A stretch of DNA of 64,000 nucleotides from Paenibacillus sp. PAMC 26794 (lineage in GTDB: Bacteria; Bacillota; Bacilli; Paenibacillales; Paenibacillaceae). Below the pieces are notes generated by a model, which saw only the letters and a program-made list of their open reading frames with translations, searched no databases and was not told the origin of the DNA. The stretch spans positions 558,001 through 622,000 of the forward strand of contig NZ_ANHX01000011.1 of assembly GCF_000316035.1 (NCBI RefSeq). Reading direction: 5' to 3'. Numbering within the stretch: the first letter of the stretch is position 1; each line of letters begins with the position of its first letter. This document shows, piece by piece, positions 44,723 through 53,679 of the stretch. The position numbers and the translations under genes are program-made.

Positions 44723-45670
44723 TCACCAAATTTGCCCATCGAATTTTTTAGCGAGCTTATTCGCTGCCAATACTAAAGCAAATCCGATGACAGCTTTAAA
44801 CAATCCTACAGCCGTAGCCAAGCCAATCTTAAGACGCTCCAACCCTTCCCGGTATACCCATGTGTCGATAATATCGATCTTCTCCTGGTTAAAGGTGTTG
44901 GCAAACATGAATATTTGGTCAAAGCCCGCATCCAGGATATGGCTTAATTTAAGAATCAGCATCAGAATAATGACTCCTCGAATGCCAGGTAACGTGATAT
45001 GCCAGAGCTGTCTCCATTTAGAAGCGCCATCCATTCGAGCCGCTTCATATAAGCTTGGATCGATTCCTGCCAAGGCGGCAAGGTATAAAATCGCCCCCCA
45101 TCCAATATCCTTCCATACTTCAGATAAGATGATCAGCATTCTGCCCCAGGCAGGTTCCGTTAGAAACGAGATGGGTTCAACACCTAAATCCTTCAAAATC
45201 ATGTTAAAGAGACCATCGCCTGGGGCTAGTAATGCTACCATAATTCCATAAACAATGACCCATGACAGAAAATGAGGTAAATAGGTGATTGTCTGTACGA
45301 TTTTCTTAAACCATTGGCTATACACTTCATTGAGGAGTAAAGCAAGTACGATGGGTGCGGAGAAACCGAACAATAGCTTATACAGCGATATGACGATCGT
45401 ATTTTTCATGATGTCCCAGAAATAAACGCCGTTCATAAAATCCGTAAAATTCTTGAATCCCACCCATGGGCTATCCCATAGTCCCAGAGCCAGGTTGTAG
45501 TTTTTAAAAGCAATCATGATTCCCGCCATAGGAATGTATTTGAATACCGCAAAGTAAATTAAGGCTGGTAATAAGAGAGCATACATCACTTTGTACTTTT
45601 GTATCGTCCTTATCCATGTCTTTCGCTTTTTGGAGATGGGAATGGCGTCCGCTGCCAATTTTGCTTGCAT
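44723..45670 (-). CDS. Sugar ABC permease (LplB/YteP type)
   Basis: The ATG at 45670 follows GAGGTGATG; 315 residues. Six helices. The EAA loop appears as PSLYEAARMDGASKWRQLWH, and the N-terminal Lys/Arg-rich tail precedes YKVMYALLLPALIYF. It is the first gene of the locus, 13 bp ahead of its partner permease. Together they import polygalacturonan- or xylan-type oligosaccharides in related systems; the substrate here is not known. Confidence 0.93.
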   Translation of the reverse strand: MQAKLAADAIPISKKRKTWIRTIQKYKVMYALLLPALIYFAVFKYIPMAGIMIAFKNYNLALGLWDSPWVGFKNFTDFMNGVYFWDIMKNTIVISLYKLLFGFSAPIVLALLLNEVYSQWFKKIVQTITYLPHFLSWVIVYGIMVALLAPGDGLFNMILKDLGVEPISFLTEPAWGRMLIILSEVWKDIGWGAILYLAALAGIDPSLYEAARMDGASKWRQLWHITLPGIRGVIILMLILKLSHILDAGFDQIFMFANTFNQEKIDIIDTWVYREGLERLKIGLATAVGLFKAVIGFALVLAANKLAKKFDGQIW

Positions 45671-45699
45671 TTCATCACCTCGTCTTTGTTTGTATTTGT

Positions 45700-45762
45700 A
45701 TAATAGCACCCGCCTATCGGATAAATTTCTGAAATATCAAGAATTTCTTATAAGATTTTAAG
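45700..45762 (-). promoter_or_regulatory. Promoter B with 39-bp shared activator element
   Basis: The element at 45724-45762 matches 35064-35102 at 33 of 39 positions. Then 14 bp, then the extended -10 TGCTATTAT (45708-45700), 30 bp before the first permease ATG. It drives the seven-gene part of the locus. Confidence 0.65.
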
Positions 45763-45830
45763 GAAATGTGCTTGGGTTCGTTTCAACAGCTAATCCCGGC
45801 AAGTGCGACAAGAACTTGTTCTACTAAAAT

Positions 45831-45858
45831 AAAAAAAAGCCGCTATAATAGCGACTTT
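45831..45858 (-). terminator. Terminator of the methyltransferase gene
   Basis: Minus-strand RNA GTCGCTA-TTA-TAGCGGC then eight T. Same family as 3712-3739. Confidence 0.82.
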
Positions 45859-45870
45859 CAAATGCCGTAT

Positions 45871-46626
45871 TTATACTTCTCCCCAAAAAATCTCAGTTTC
45901 ATAATCGAATTCAACAATACCCTCTTGATTATTTTTATCAAATAAATGCCGCAGTTCTGTCATAATAGGATCGTAATTTGCATGCCCTGGTACAGGGCTG
46001 TAAGAAGATGATAACAACCGGCCTTTCAATCCCTCGAAATCGAACTCCTGACTCATTTTGAATCGCATTTCATGCATTGAACCTTCCTTGAAAAAAGAGA
46101 GCAATATCGCCTGAGAAATATTTTTATGATTAACTTTTTCGTAATCGGTTCCATATGTATGGAGCAGTTGATTGTACTCTTCACGAAATGGAGTACCGTT
46201 AGTAAGACGTGAATTCCAGATGAGTATTACTTTCCCACCTGGCCGTAGAATTCTGCGAAACTCGATTTGGGCTGCGGAGCGATCAAACCAGTGAAATGCC
46301 TGAGCGCAGACAATAAAATCAACCGACTGATCAGGTAATCCAGTAGATTCAGCAGAACCTGATGTACTCTGAAATTTCGAACTGTTTATTAAAGTTTGCT
46401 CGGCGGCTTCCCGCATTGCCTGATTTGGCTCGACTGCGACTACACAGCTTCCGCGTTCCAGAAGTAGTTTTGAGATGATGCCAGTACCTGAACCGATTTC
46501 TGCTATATTACTGCTCACACGTAAACCAACGACGTCGTACAAATAGTCAATAGCCTCTTTTGGATAACTCGGGCGGTATTTCAAATACGAATCGACCCGG
46601 CTCGAAAACCGTTCTCTATTGTTCAT
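45871..46626 (-). CDS. SAM-dependent methyltransferase, class I
   Basis: 251 residues. AdoMet motif I is IAEIGSGTGIISKLL (about 40-54), the acidic end of strand 2 is VVAVEPN, and motif II is VDFIVCAQAFHWFD; RPGGKVILIWNSR follows. The HWFD type is common in small-molecule methyltransferases. Substrate unknown. It follows the SecA2-like gene by 20 bp on the same strand, and probably shares its transcript. Confidence 0.85.
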   Translation of the reverse strand: MNNRERFSSRVDSYLKYRPSYPKEAIDYLYDVVGLRVSSNIAEIGSGTGIISKLLLERGSCVVAVEPNQAMREAAEQTLINSSKFQSTSGSAESTGLPDQSVDFIVCAQAFHWFDRSAAQIEFRRILRPGGKVILIWNSRLTNGTPFREEYNQLLHTYGTDYEKVNHKNISQAILLSFFKEGSMHEMRFKMSQEFDFEGLKGRLLSSSYSPVPGHANYDPIMTELRHLFDKNNQEGIVEFDYETEIFWGEV

Positions 46627-46646
46627 CGATCGTCACGCTCCCATCA

Positions 46647-48923
46647 CTATTTTGACATCCTATATACTGGCTTCAGTAATAGCTTCAAAATCTTACTGAC
46701 CCAAAAAGCAAATACCGTCGTTCCGGTCCATGAGCTGCGCTTATCTTGGCTGTATTGATCGTTGATCATATAAGTCCGAGTCGAAATAGGACTCTTCAGA
46801 CCGAACTGTTCCCATTTCTCGGGTTCATTCGAACCTCCGAGTTTTCTAAGCATATTCGCCGACTCATGATCTATTTTAGCCGGAATTTGCTCGAATGCTT
46901 GGGTGATTTGCGTATGAAACTCGTCGATTGGATTGCGACTGGTAATGCTCTCGAGATGGATGCTTTCGCGAATGTAAGAAACGTATGCGAGATGGTCAGC
47001 CCAGAACTCGTCGATATAAAAAAGCCGTACACGCCGCTCCGATGGACTCATCAGTCTCTCAGCTTTCAAAATTCCGAGCCGTTCTTCATATAGAATTCGC
47101 CTCTGATCCTCCACCATATCCGAATAACAGTTCAATTCCCGCTGAATATCGAAGTTTTGACCTATAATAACGCGCTGGATATGCTCGATTTTGCTGTGGA
47201 GCGCCGGATCATCAAGAACCTCGTCCTGATTTGGAGCGCGAAACAGTTTATGAATGCCAAAGCGAAGCATCAACTCGTCCTCCAGGCTAATATAAAATAC
47301 GGAAGACCCAGGGTCACCTTGGCGGCCGCAACGTCCGCGCAACTGGTCGTCAATCCGCATGCTTTCGTTCACATATGTACCTATCACGTATAATCCGCCC
47401 AGTTTGGCAACCACTTCTGCCTGTGCGGGATTACCGCCGCCGAGACGAATGTCGACGCCGCGCCCTGCCATATTCGTAGATACCGTTACCGCGCCTATTT
47501 CTCCCGCTTTAGCGATGATTTCGGCTTCTTTTGCATCATTTTTTGCATTCAGAACCTGGCAAGGTACGCCATCAGCGGCAAGCGCCTCCGCCAGCATATC
47601 AGACTCCTCGACGCTTGAAGTACCAATAAGAATGGGACGTCCCATCCTATGGACGGAAGAGATTTCTTGTACGAGCGCCTTATATTTGGCTTCTTTATGG
47701 GTGTAAATTCGGTGCTTGTGGTCGATCCGTATGTTTGGCGGGATTTGCACGACTTGCAGCGCATAGATATCCTCAAATTCCATTGCTGAAGCGTGCGCCG
47801 TAGCCGTCATTCCGCAAATTCCCGAATACAGGCTAATAAAATGTTGAATCGTGATCGTGCCGAGAATTCTCCCACCGGCCTTCCACTGCAACCCTTCTTT
47901 TGCCACCAGCGCAGCTTGCAGCCCGTCCGGCAAATACCTGTTCTCGGCCACACGTCCGGTGTGTTCTTCGATTAGCTCGATTACACCGTCCCGGACGATG
48001 TAATCGACGTCTTTTTTTAATAACGATTCCACATGCAGCGCACAATTCAATGACGTTAACCAATGACTGTTATGGCTATCGTACAAATTGCCACATCCCA
48101 GCAGCAACTCCGCTTTCGCAGCACCCGCTTCATTCAAGTAAACGTTCCGCTGGAACTCGTCAAAATCGTAATGCTCTCCTGGCCGCAGCTGCCGGGCCAC
48201 TTCTGCGAAAAGATTACCATCACTCTTGGAAGCACTCGAATCGCCACTAATGACTAACGGCACCCGTGCTTCATCAAGAAGCAATGAATCTGCTTCGTCG
48301 ACGATGACGTAATGGAAAGGACGATGCACGGTATCCGCTTCATTAAATGCGATTGTGTCACGCAAATAATCGAACCCTGCTTCTTTAGCCGTAACATAGG
48401 TTATGTCCTTGGCGTAAGCTTCCCGTTTCTCTAACAGGCTCATGCCGGCTTGAACCGAGCTTACCGTTAACCCGAGGAAACGGTAGATCGGGCCCATCCA
48501 CGCTGCATCTCGATTTGCCAAGTAGTCGTTAAAAGTAAGCACATGAACACCTTTGCCTGTCAAAGCGTTGAGATAAACAGGCATAACAGCAGAGAGTGTT
48601 TTTCCTTCACCGGTATGCTGCTCGATCAAAAATCTCTCGTGCAAAGCAATCGCAGCCATAATTTGCACATCGTAAGGCTGTAATCCGACTGTTCTTTTCG
48701 CAACCTCGCAGACTAGAGCATAAGCATCAACAAGCAGATCATCCAAAGGCTTGCCTGATCTTGCTTCTTCTTGCAGCCGAAGAGATTCCGCTTGCAGGTG
48801 CTTATCATCCCAAACTTCCAAGTTTCGTTTCCTGATAAGCTCCACTTTGTCTCGATAATCCTTCAACAAACGCCGGTTATCCCGCTCTTTGAATTCACGT
48901 ATCAACTTGACGACTACATTCAT
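46647..48923 (-). CDS. secA2: SecA2-like accessory preprotein translocase ATPase
   Basis: 758 residues, shorter than housekeeping SecA (about 840). DEAD motor: Walker A EQHTGEGKTLSAVMP (usual SecA has MKTGEGKT), Walker B VIVDEADSLLLDEARVPLVI, late motifs STNMAGRGVDIRLGGGNPAQ and DDQLRGRCGRQGDPGSS. The wing and scaffold are recognisable (DEFWADHLAYVSYI). It has no C-terminal zinc-binding Cys cluster for SecB, which fits SecA2. No secY2 or glycosylated-adhesin gene is nearby, so it would use the normal SecYEG. Exported substrate unknown; the secreted stalk/PKD protein encoded upstream is one candidate. Confidence 0.88.
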   Translation of the reverse strand: MNVVVKLIREFKERDNRRLLKDYRDKVELIRKRNLEVWDDKHLQAESLRLQEEARSGKPLDDLLVDAYALVCEVAKRTVGLQPYDVQIMAAIALHERFLIEQHTGEGKTLSAVMPVYLNALTGKGVHVLTFNDYLANRDAAWMGPIYRFLGLTVSSVQAGMSLLEKREAYAKDITYVTAKEAGFDYLRDTIAFNEADTVHRPFHYVIVDEADSLLLDEARVPLVISGDSSASKSDGNLFAEVARQLRPGEHYDFDEFQRNVYLNEAGAAKAELLLGCGNLYDSHNSHWLTSLNCALHVESLLKKDVDYIVRDGVIELIEEHTGRVAENRYLPDGLQAALVAKEGLQWKAGGRILGTITIQHFISLYSGICGMTATAHASAMEFEDIYALQVVQIPPNIRIDHKHRIYTHKEAKYKALVQEISSVHRMGRPILIGTSSVEESDMLAEALAADGVPCQVLNAKNDAKEAEIIAKAGEIGAVTVSTNMAGRGVDIRLGGGNPAQAEVVAKLGGLYVIGTYVNESMRIDDQLRGRCGRQGDPGSSVFYISLEDELMLRFGIHKLFRAPNQDEVLDDPALHSKIEHIQRVIIGQNFDIQRELNCYSDMVEDQRRILYEERLGILKAERLMSPSERRVRLFYIDEFWADHLAYVSYIRESIHLESITSRNPIDEFHTQITQAFEQIPAKIDHESANMLRKLGGSNEPEKWEQFGLKSPISTRTYMINDQYSQDKRSSWTGTTVFAFWVSKILKLLLKPVYRMSK

Positions 48924-48960
48924 CGGAATTTGATTCCTCCTTAGTAGAAATAAGTTGTGA

Positions 48961-48989
48961 AAAGAAAAGACTCCATATGGAGTCTTTTC
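48961..48989 (-). terminator. Terminator of the stalk/PKD protein gene
   Basis: AAAAGACTCCAT and its exact complement ATGGAGTCTTTT adjoin in a 24-bp palindrome. On the minus strand the T tract continues after a C. Confidence 0.7.
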
Positions 48990-49039
48990 TGTCGATGATT
49001 AACGTGCCACCAAACCATCTGTTATAAGAGACACCTACA

Positions 49040-51295
49040 TTACTTCTCCGATGGGAGTGGTGTAAAGAGCAGATTCACCGGCAGGTTGCTTCCTGGCGCG
49101 GCAGAGAATAGAATCGTTACGCTCTCTCCAGATGATCCGGTGCGGTAAAGAACGCTTTGTTCACTTGAATTGGCAACGGCAACGTTACCTTCAGCAATCG
49201 ATACCAACTGATTGTTCACCAGAGCTACTCCGGAATACTTCCCTCCACGAGGGTTAAAGGAGATAAGCGTACGCGGTGCAACATTGGTCAGCGTGATTTT
49301 GTACAATACGCCGAAATTACCCGCATTGGATGCGTCTGTGTAAGCCATCGGATCTGTTCCTACCAGATTGGGATCGCTTGAATTGTCACCAAGTGGCAGA
49401 CGGGCCGGTTTGGTTCCCACGTGCTCATCGTACTTTATGATGCGAGTCGCATTCGGATACGTACCCCGGTTGTGCACTCCGTCACGATCCAGCACAGGTA
49501 GCAATGGCAGAGCCTCAAACGGATCTTTATTTTCTTCCACCAGGATAACGTTATAGTCTAGGGAATAATCACTATAAGCGTCCGAATAGAGAGAAATGAC
49601 TTGTCCTTCTTTCATTGGCGTTTTATTAAGTTCTGTCAAAATCAATTTGCTTTCCCCAGGTTGAAGGTACTCTTTCTTTTGATCCGCTCCAGTCTGAATG
49701 GACTTGAACCATTTATCAATAGACAATTTCCCAGCTACGGTAGCATACGGTGTAGGTCCGGCAAAGCCCATATTCTGTTGTTCAAATACGGCTGGATTTG
49801 GATTGTTATTGGTTGCAATCACATACATTTTTACTCTTTTGCCTGTATTGTTCACGTGATGAATCATGAAACGGGTCTGCCCTGAAGATGATTCTTTATA
49901 TACAATGCCTTCCGTATTCACAGTTTCCGGACTGTTACTGCGGATCAGCAAACTTGGCTCATCCATGTACGTATAAGGCACTTTCTCCATCGTAGTCACT
50001 TCGCCGCCGTTAAAGGTGAATTTCTGTCCTACAGGCGTGAAGAGTAAATTAAAATCGGTAAATGAATATAAGGTCTCATTCGTTATGGTAATGACTTTGG
50101 AGTACGTGTTCGTAGCACCGTGATTGTCCGTAACCGTAAGAGTCACCGTTTTTGGACCCGGTTCAAAGAACGCAAGTGAATTATTCTCCCATACCGCTTT
50201 ATCAATATTATTTTCGTCATCTGTACTTTGGTCTGTGTATGTTATTTTTTCGCCCATTTTATACTGTTCTTTATCCGTGGCGAACATGGCTACAGGAGGA
50301 AGATTAGGAGCCAAAACTTCAATCGTAGTTGAATAGGGATCGCTCCATTGACCGTTGGAATCCTGTACTTGATATGAAATCGTATATGTACCTGCTTGAT
50401 CATATGAATCCTGGCGACCTGTCCAGCGTTCGTCAACGATATCCATTCCATTGGGTGAACTGTTAGAAGTCACGTAGTCTACTTGATCTCCTGCAAAGAT
50501 TTCCTTTTGGGAAATGGTAAAGCTTGCAACAGGTTTCGTATTCAGATTCAGCACAACCGTCTTGGCTGACTGATTCACTTTATAGGTGATGTTCAGGGCT
50601 TGAGTAATGGAAGTTAACGGCACCATGAACGTACTTTTTTGCTGATAAGCAGGGCCTTTCATCGTTCTGGTCTCTCCATTTACCGTATAGTCCTTGCTGT
50701 TCGTCTTGAATCGGAGTTCATCCTCACCACTAATAATGATGGTTTCCTTGGTTTTGTTATCGTATTTGACGCCATATCCCACACGGTCAACCAGCGCACG
50801 GATTGCAACATAGGATACACCGTTTTTTACAGCCATTGGCTGTCCAGCAAGATACGTTTTTCCATCCTGCTCCATTTTGTTGCTATTCATGTACAACGTC
50901 AGATTTCCACCTGCTACTGCAGGAGACGTCCCATCAACGGATGGTTGCTCTATCTGAGCAGGTGTAGCTGGCGTTTCAACCTTCTCAGGGGTCTCTCCCC
51001 CATCCAATGCAGGTTTCTCGCTATCTGTTTTAGGTGTTGCCTCAGTGCCGGTTGAGGTTTGAGTGTCCTTGGCTTCAGTGGGCGGAGTATTGATAGATTT
51101 GTTATTGCTCTCCGTCTTCACTTCACGCTCTGCAATCGGCTGCTCTTGTTTTAACACCTCAACTGATTCTACATTGGCCGTGTTTACTGACGCGGTGTCA
51201 CCTTGCGGTGCTGATTGCGCATTCACAGAACCGACTGCAAATGCTTGAAAAACGGCTAAAGCGGTAAAAATGGATAATTTCTTCTTCATATTCAT
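49040..51295 (-). CDS. Secreted protein with copper-amine-oxidase-like stalk domain and PKD domains
   Basis: The likely start is the ATG at 51295 (MNMKKKLSIFTALAVFQAF), giving 751 residues and a signal peptide ending near GSVNAQ. A Thr/Glu/Pro-rich linker follows (about 25-130). The stalk domain (about 135-255) has MAVKNGVSYVAIRALVDRVG and TFMVPLTSITQALN. Two PKD-like sandwiches (about 265-340 and 345-420) and a long beta-rich C-terminus of about 330 residues follow. The stalk domain is common in Paenibacillus cell-surface proteins and shows no oxidase site. A cell-wall or extracellular structural role is likely. Confidence 0.8.
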   Translation of the reverse strand: MNMKKKLSIFTALAVFQAFAVGSVNAQSAPQGDTASVNTANVESVEVLKQEQPIAEREVKTESNNKSINTPPTEAKDTQTSTGTEATPKTDSEKPALDGGETPEKVETPATPAQIEQPSVDGTSPAVAGGNLTLYMNSNKMEQDGKTYLAGQPMAVKNGVSYVAIRALVDRVGYGVKYDNKTKETIIISGEDELRFKTNSKDYTVNGETRTMKGPAYQQKSTFMVPLTSITQALNITYKVNQSAKTVVLNLNTKPVASFTISQKEIFAGDQVDYVTSNSSPNGMDIVDERWTGRQDSYDQAGTYTISYQVQDSNGQWSDPYSTTIEVLAPNLPPVAMFATDKEQYKMGEKITYTDQSTDDENNIDKAVWENNSLAFFEPGPKTVTLTVTDNHGATNTYSKVITITNETLYSFTDFNLLFTPVGQKFTFNGGEVTTMEKVPYTYMDEPSLLIRSNSPETVNTEGIVYKESSSGQTRFMIHHVNNTGKRVKMYVIATNNNPNPAVFEQQNMGFAGPTPYATVAGKLSIDKWFKSIQTGADQKKEYLQPGESKLILTELNKTPMKEGQVISLYSDAYSDYSLDYNVILVEENKDPFEALPLLPVLDRDGVHNRGTYPNATRIIKYDEHVGTKPARLPLGDNSSDPNLVGTDPMAYTDASNAGNFGVLYKITLTNVAPRTLISFNPRGGKYSGVALVNNQLVSIAEGNVAVANSSEQSVLYRTGSSGESVTILFSAAPGSNLPVNLLFTPLPSEK

Positions 51296-51526
51296 GTGTT
51301 GTCTTTGGCTCCTTCTACTCTCTAGTAATGTATAACCCCTCAAAAAGTCATAATATTAGACGCTAGATTTAGGAAAAAGTTTCTAATTGAATTGTAAATT
51401 ATGGATTTTAGTGCAGTTATTTTTCAATGTTTGGTTATAAGTTCTTTGAATAAGAAGCGCCTATTGCATAATAGTCTTGATTTTGTACAAGATAATCCAT
51501 GTCGCATTTGATAAAGAGGTGGATCA

Positions 51527-52537
51527 ATGACCCCAAGCAATCAGGCATTCTCTGAATTAAATATGAATATTTCTTATGTGGAACAGTCCCTCTACTGTAC
51601 TGACGATTTGAGACAACAACAGTTTCTACTTAATGGTGTACAGAGTGTGCTTCTCTATATCGATTCACTTGTAGATCAGGAGATCATTCAAACACATGTC
51701 TTAACAGCACTGAATGGCCAAGCTCATTCGGAAATCTACCCATCGTTCACCACTTTAGAAAGTCGAAAAGACACGGATCTGCAACGTGGAATAGACTCAC
51801 TTATTCAAGGGAAATGTCTTTACATAGTCGACGGGCACCCGGAGTTTTACATTCTTTCTACCGAAAAAGTGTATGTCCGTAGCACAACCGAACCAGAAAA
51901 CGAAGGTGTTATTCGAGGGCCACACAATGGATTCGTAGAGCAGCTTTCCGTTAATTTGAATCTGATCCGTAGACAAATTATTAGTCCATCTTTAATCGTT
52001 CGATATTTTACCGTCGGCGAGAAGACACATACCAAAATTGCAGTTGTATATCTTCAGGACTTGGCCAATCCGGAGTTGGTGAACGAAGTTAAAGAGCGAA
52101 TCACATCCATATCTTCAGATATGGTGCTCGCACCAGGCTTTATTGAAGAGTTTGTGGAGGATAACCCCTTCTCTCTGTTTCCTCAGCAGCTCAATACAGA
52201 AAGACCTGACCGGGTTATTGCCAACTTAATGGAAGGACGCGTCGCCATACTTGCCGAAGGAAGTCCGTCAGCTCTTATTGCTCCAGTTACGTTTTTTGCT
52301 TTTTATCAAAGTCCGGATGATTATCATGGTCGCTGGATTGTCAGTTCCTTTTTACGGTTAATTCGCATGATGAGTTTTATCATTGCTTTTACATTACCTG
52401 CTGTTTATATTGCTACGATCTCTTTTCACTCCGCTATTTTACCGATCGAGCTGGCACACACAATCAAGAAATCATTGCAGAACATCCCCTTTCCTGCACT
52501 TGTAGAGGCAATGTTGCTTGAACTGATCTCCTCATGA
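51527..52537 (+). CDS. Germinant-receptor A subunit (GerA family), truncated at the C-terminus
   Basis: The ATG follows GAGGTGG. 336 residues, where GerA-type A subunits usually have about 480-530. The soluble N-terminal domain (about 1-260) is intact (YIVDGHPEFYILSTEKVYVR, then LMEGRVAILAEGSPSALIAP). The first membrane helices (IRMMSFIIAFTLPAVYIAT) are present. Reading stops after FPALVEAMLLELISS, just before the usual membrane half. A +1 frame carries on with a basic tail, RPQRLNQQKFSRSWKKRE, ending in a TAA at 52596-52598 that overlaps the gerB start, as if an internal segment were deleted. It probably gives a non-functional receptor subunit. Confidence 0.8.
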   Translation: MTPSNQAFSELNMNISYVEQSLYCTDDLRQQQFLLNGVQSVLLYIDSLVDQEIIQTHVLTALNGQAHSEIYPSFTTLESRKDTDLQRGIDSLIQGKCLYIVDGHPEFYILSTEKVYVRSTTEPENEGVIRGPHNGFVEQLSVNLNLIRRQIISPSLIVRYFTVGEKTHTKIAVVYLQDLANPELVNEVKERITSISSDMVLAPGFIEEFVEDNPFSLFPQQLNTERPDRVIANLMEGRVAILAEGSPSALIAPVTFFAFYQSPDDYHGRWIVSSFLRLIRMMSFIIAFTLPAVYIATISFHSAILPIELAHTIKKSLQNIPFPALVEAMLLELISS

Positions 52538-52590
52538 TGCCCGCCCGCAGCGGCTGAATCAGCAGAAGTTCTCTAGGAGTTGGAAAAAAC

Positions 52591-53679
52591 GTGAATAAGG
52601 AAACAACAATCACTCGGGGACAATTATTCTTGCTCATTATGAAATTTGAAATCGGTGTAGATATATTGTCTCTCCCTTATCGGATACATCTTTTGTCAAA
52701 AGGTGGTGGGTGGATCTCTGTTTTCCTTGGAAGGTTCCTGATTCAACTTGTCATACTGTTGTGCTGGCTTTTGATGCGAAGATTCCCGAGTTCGTCCATT
52801 TATCACATCGTAACGCTGATTACGGGTAAATGGATTGGCAAGTTGCTGATCATTGCCTACGTTGGATATTTCCTATTAATGGGCACTTCTGTTCTGGTGA
52901 ACGCTTACGGTGTGATTAACCGCTGGATGCTGCAGGATACGCCTCGGTGGGCTATATTAGCCCTCTTCTTGTTCAGCAGTATCTATTTGGTTCGGCAAAA
53001 ATTACGAATCATTGCCCGAGTACTGGTACTCATCTCCTTTTTGGTCTTGCCCATGATGGTATTGATCAGTTATGGACTCAAGGAAATCAATCTGTTATAT
53101 CTTTTGCCGTTAACCGAAGCGGGATGGCCCAATATCATTAGTGGATCAACCGAAACATTAATGGCTATGTTCGGATTTGAGTTTTTTCTCGTTGTGTTTG
53201 CTATGGTTGAAGGTAGCAGCGGTGGCAAACTCAAGTCTGTTGCTTTAGCAAGTGCTGTAGTCGTGGTGTTGTATGCATTCACCGTGTTCATTTGTTCAAC
53301 GGCGTTCAGCCCCCAGCAACTTGACTTAATGCCTGAACCGGTCATATATCTGCTCCGCTCTATCCCACTCGGAACAATGGATCGGGCCGATTTCCTGTTC
53401 CTCCCTATCTGGTTAATTTCAATTTTCGGGGCCATATGTGGCTATTACTATACGGCATCCTATGGTATAAGTTATCTCTTCAAACAAAAACACCATAAAA
53501 AAGCGGTGCCTTATGTCGTTCTTGCTTCTTGCATAATTGCGTATCTGCCACAACAGAAGGAAAAACTTGAGTTAATTAGTACGATAGCCAACAGATCGGC
53601 ATACTTTTTTCTCATGATCCTGCCTCTGCTCCTGTTGGTTCTATCTTATATAATGAAACGAAAAGAGAAGATGATATGA
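52591..53679 (+). CDS. Germinant-receptor B subunit (GerB family, APC-type)
   Basis: The GTG follows TAGGAGTTGG. 362 residues with ten hydrophobic segments, typical of the spore germination permease family (GQLFLLIMKFEIGVDILSLP at the N-terminus, then GFEFFLVVFAMVEG). Inner-spore-membrane subunit that recognises germinants. Second gene of the ger operon; its stop overlaps the gerC start by 4 bp. It looks full length. Confidence 0.92.
   Translation: MNKETTITRGQLFLLIMKFEIGVDILSLPYRIHLLSKGGGWISVFLGRFLIQLVILLCWLLMRRFPSSSIYHIVTLITGKWIGKLLIIAYVGYFLLMGTSVLVNAYGVINRWMLQDTPRWAILALFLFSSIYLVRQKLRIIARVLVLISFLVLPMMVLISYGLKEINLLYLLPLTEAGWPNIISGSTETLMAMFGFEFFLVVFAMVEGSSGGKLKSVALASAVVVVLYAFTVFICSTAFSPQQLDLMPEPVIYLLRSIPLGTMDRADFLFLPIWLISIFGAICGYYYTASYGISYLFKQKHHKKAVPYVVLASCIIAYLPQQKEKLELISTIANRSAYFFLMILPLLLLVLSYIMKRKEKMI

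Noticed and set aside
51447..51473. TGAATA and CATAATA before gerA, resembling a sigma-G promoter
   Set aside because: The spacer is only 14 bp, shorter than the spacing I know for sigma G, so I did not annotate it, although a forespore promoter is expected for a ger operon.
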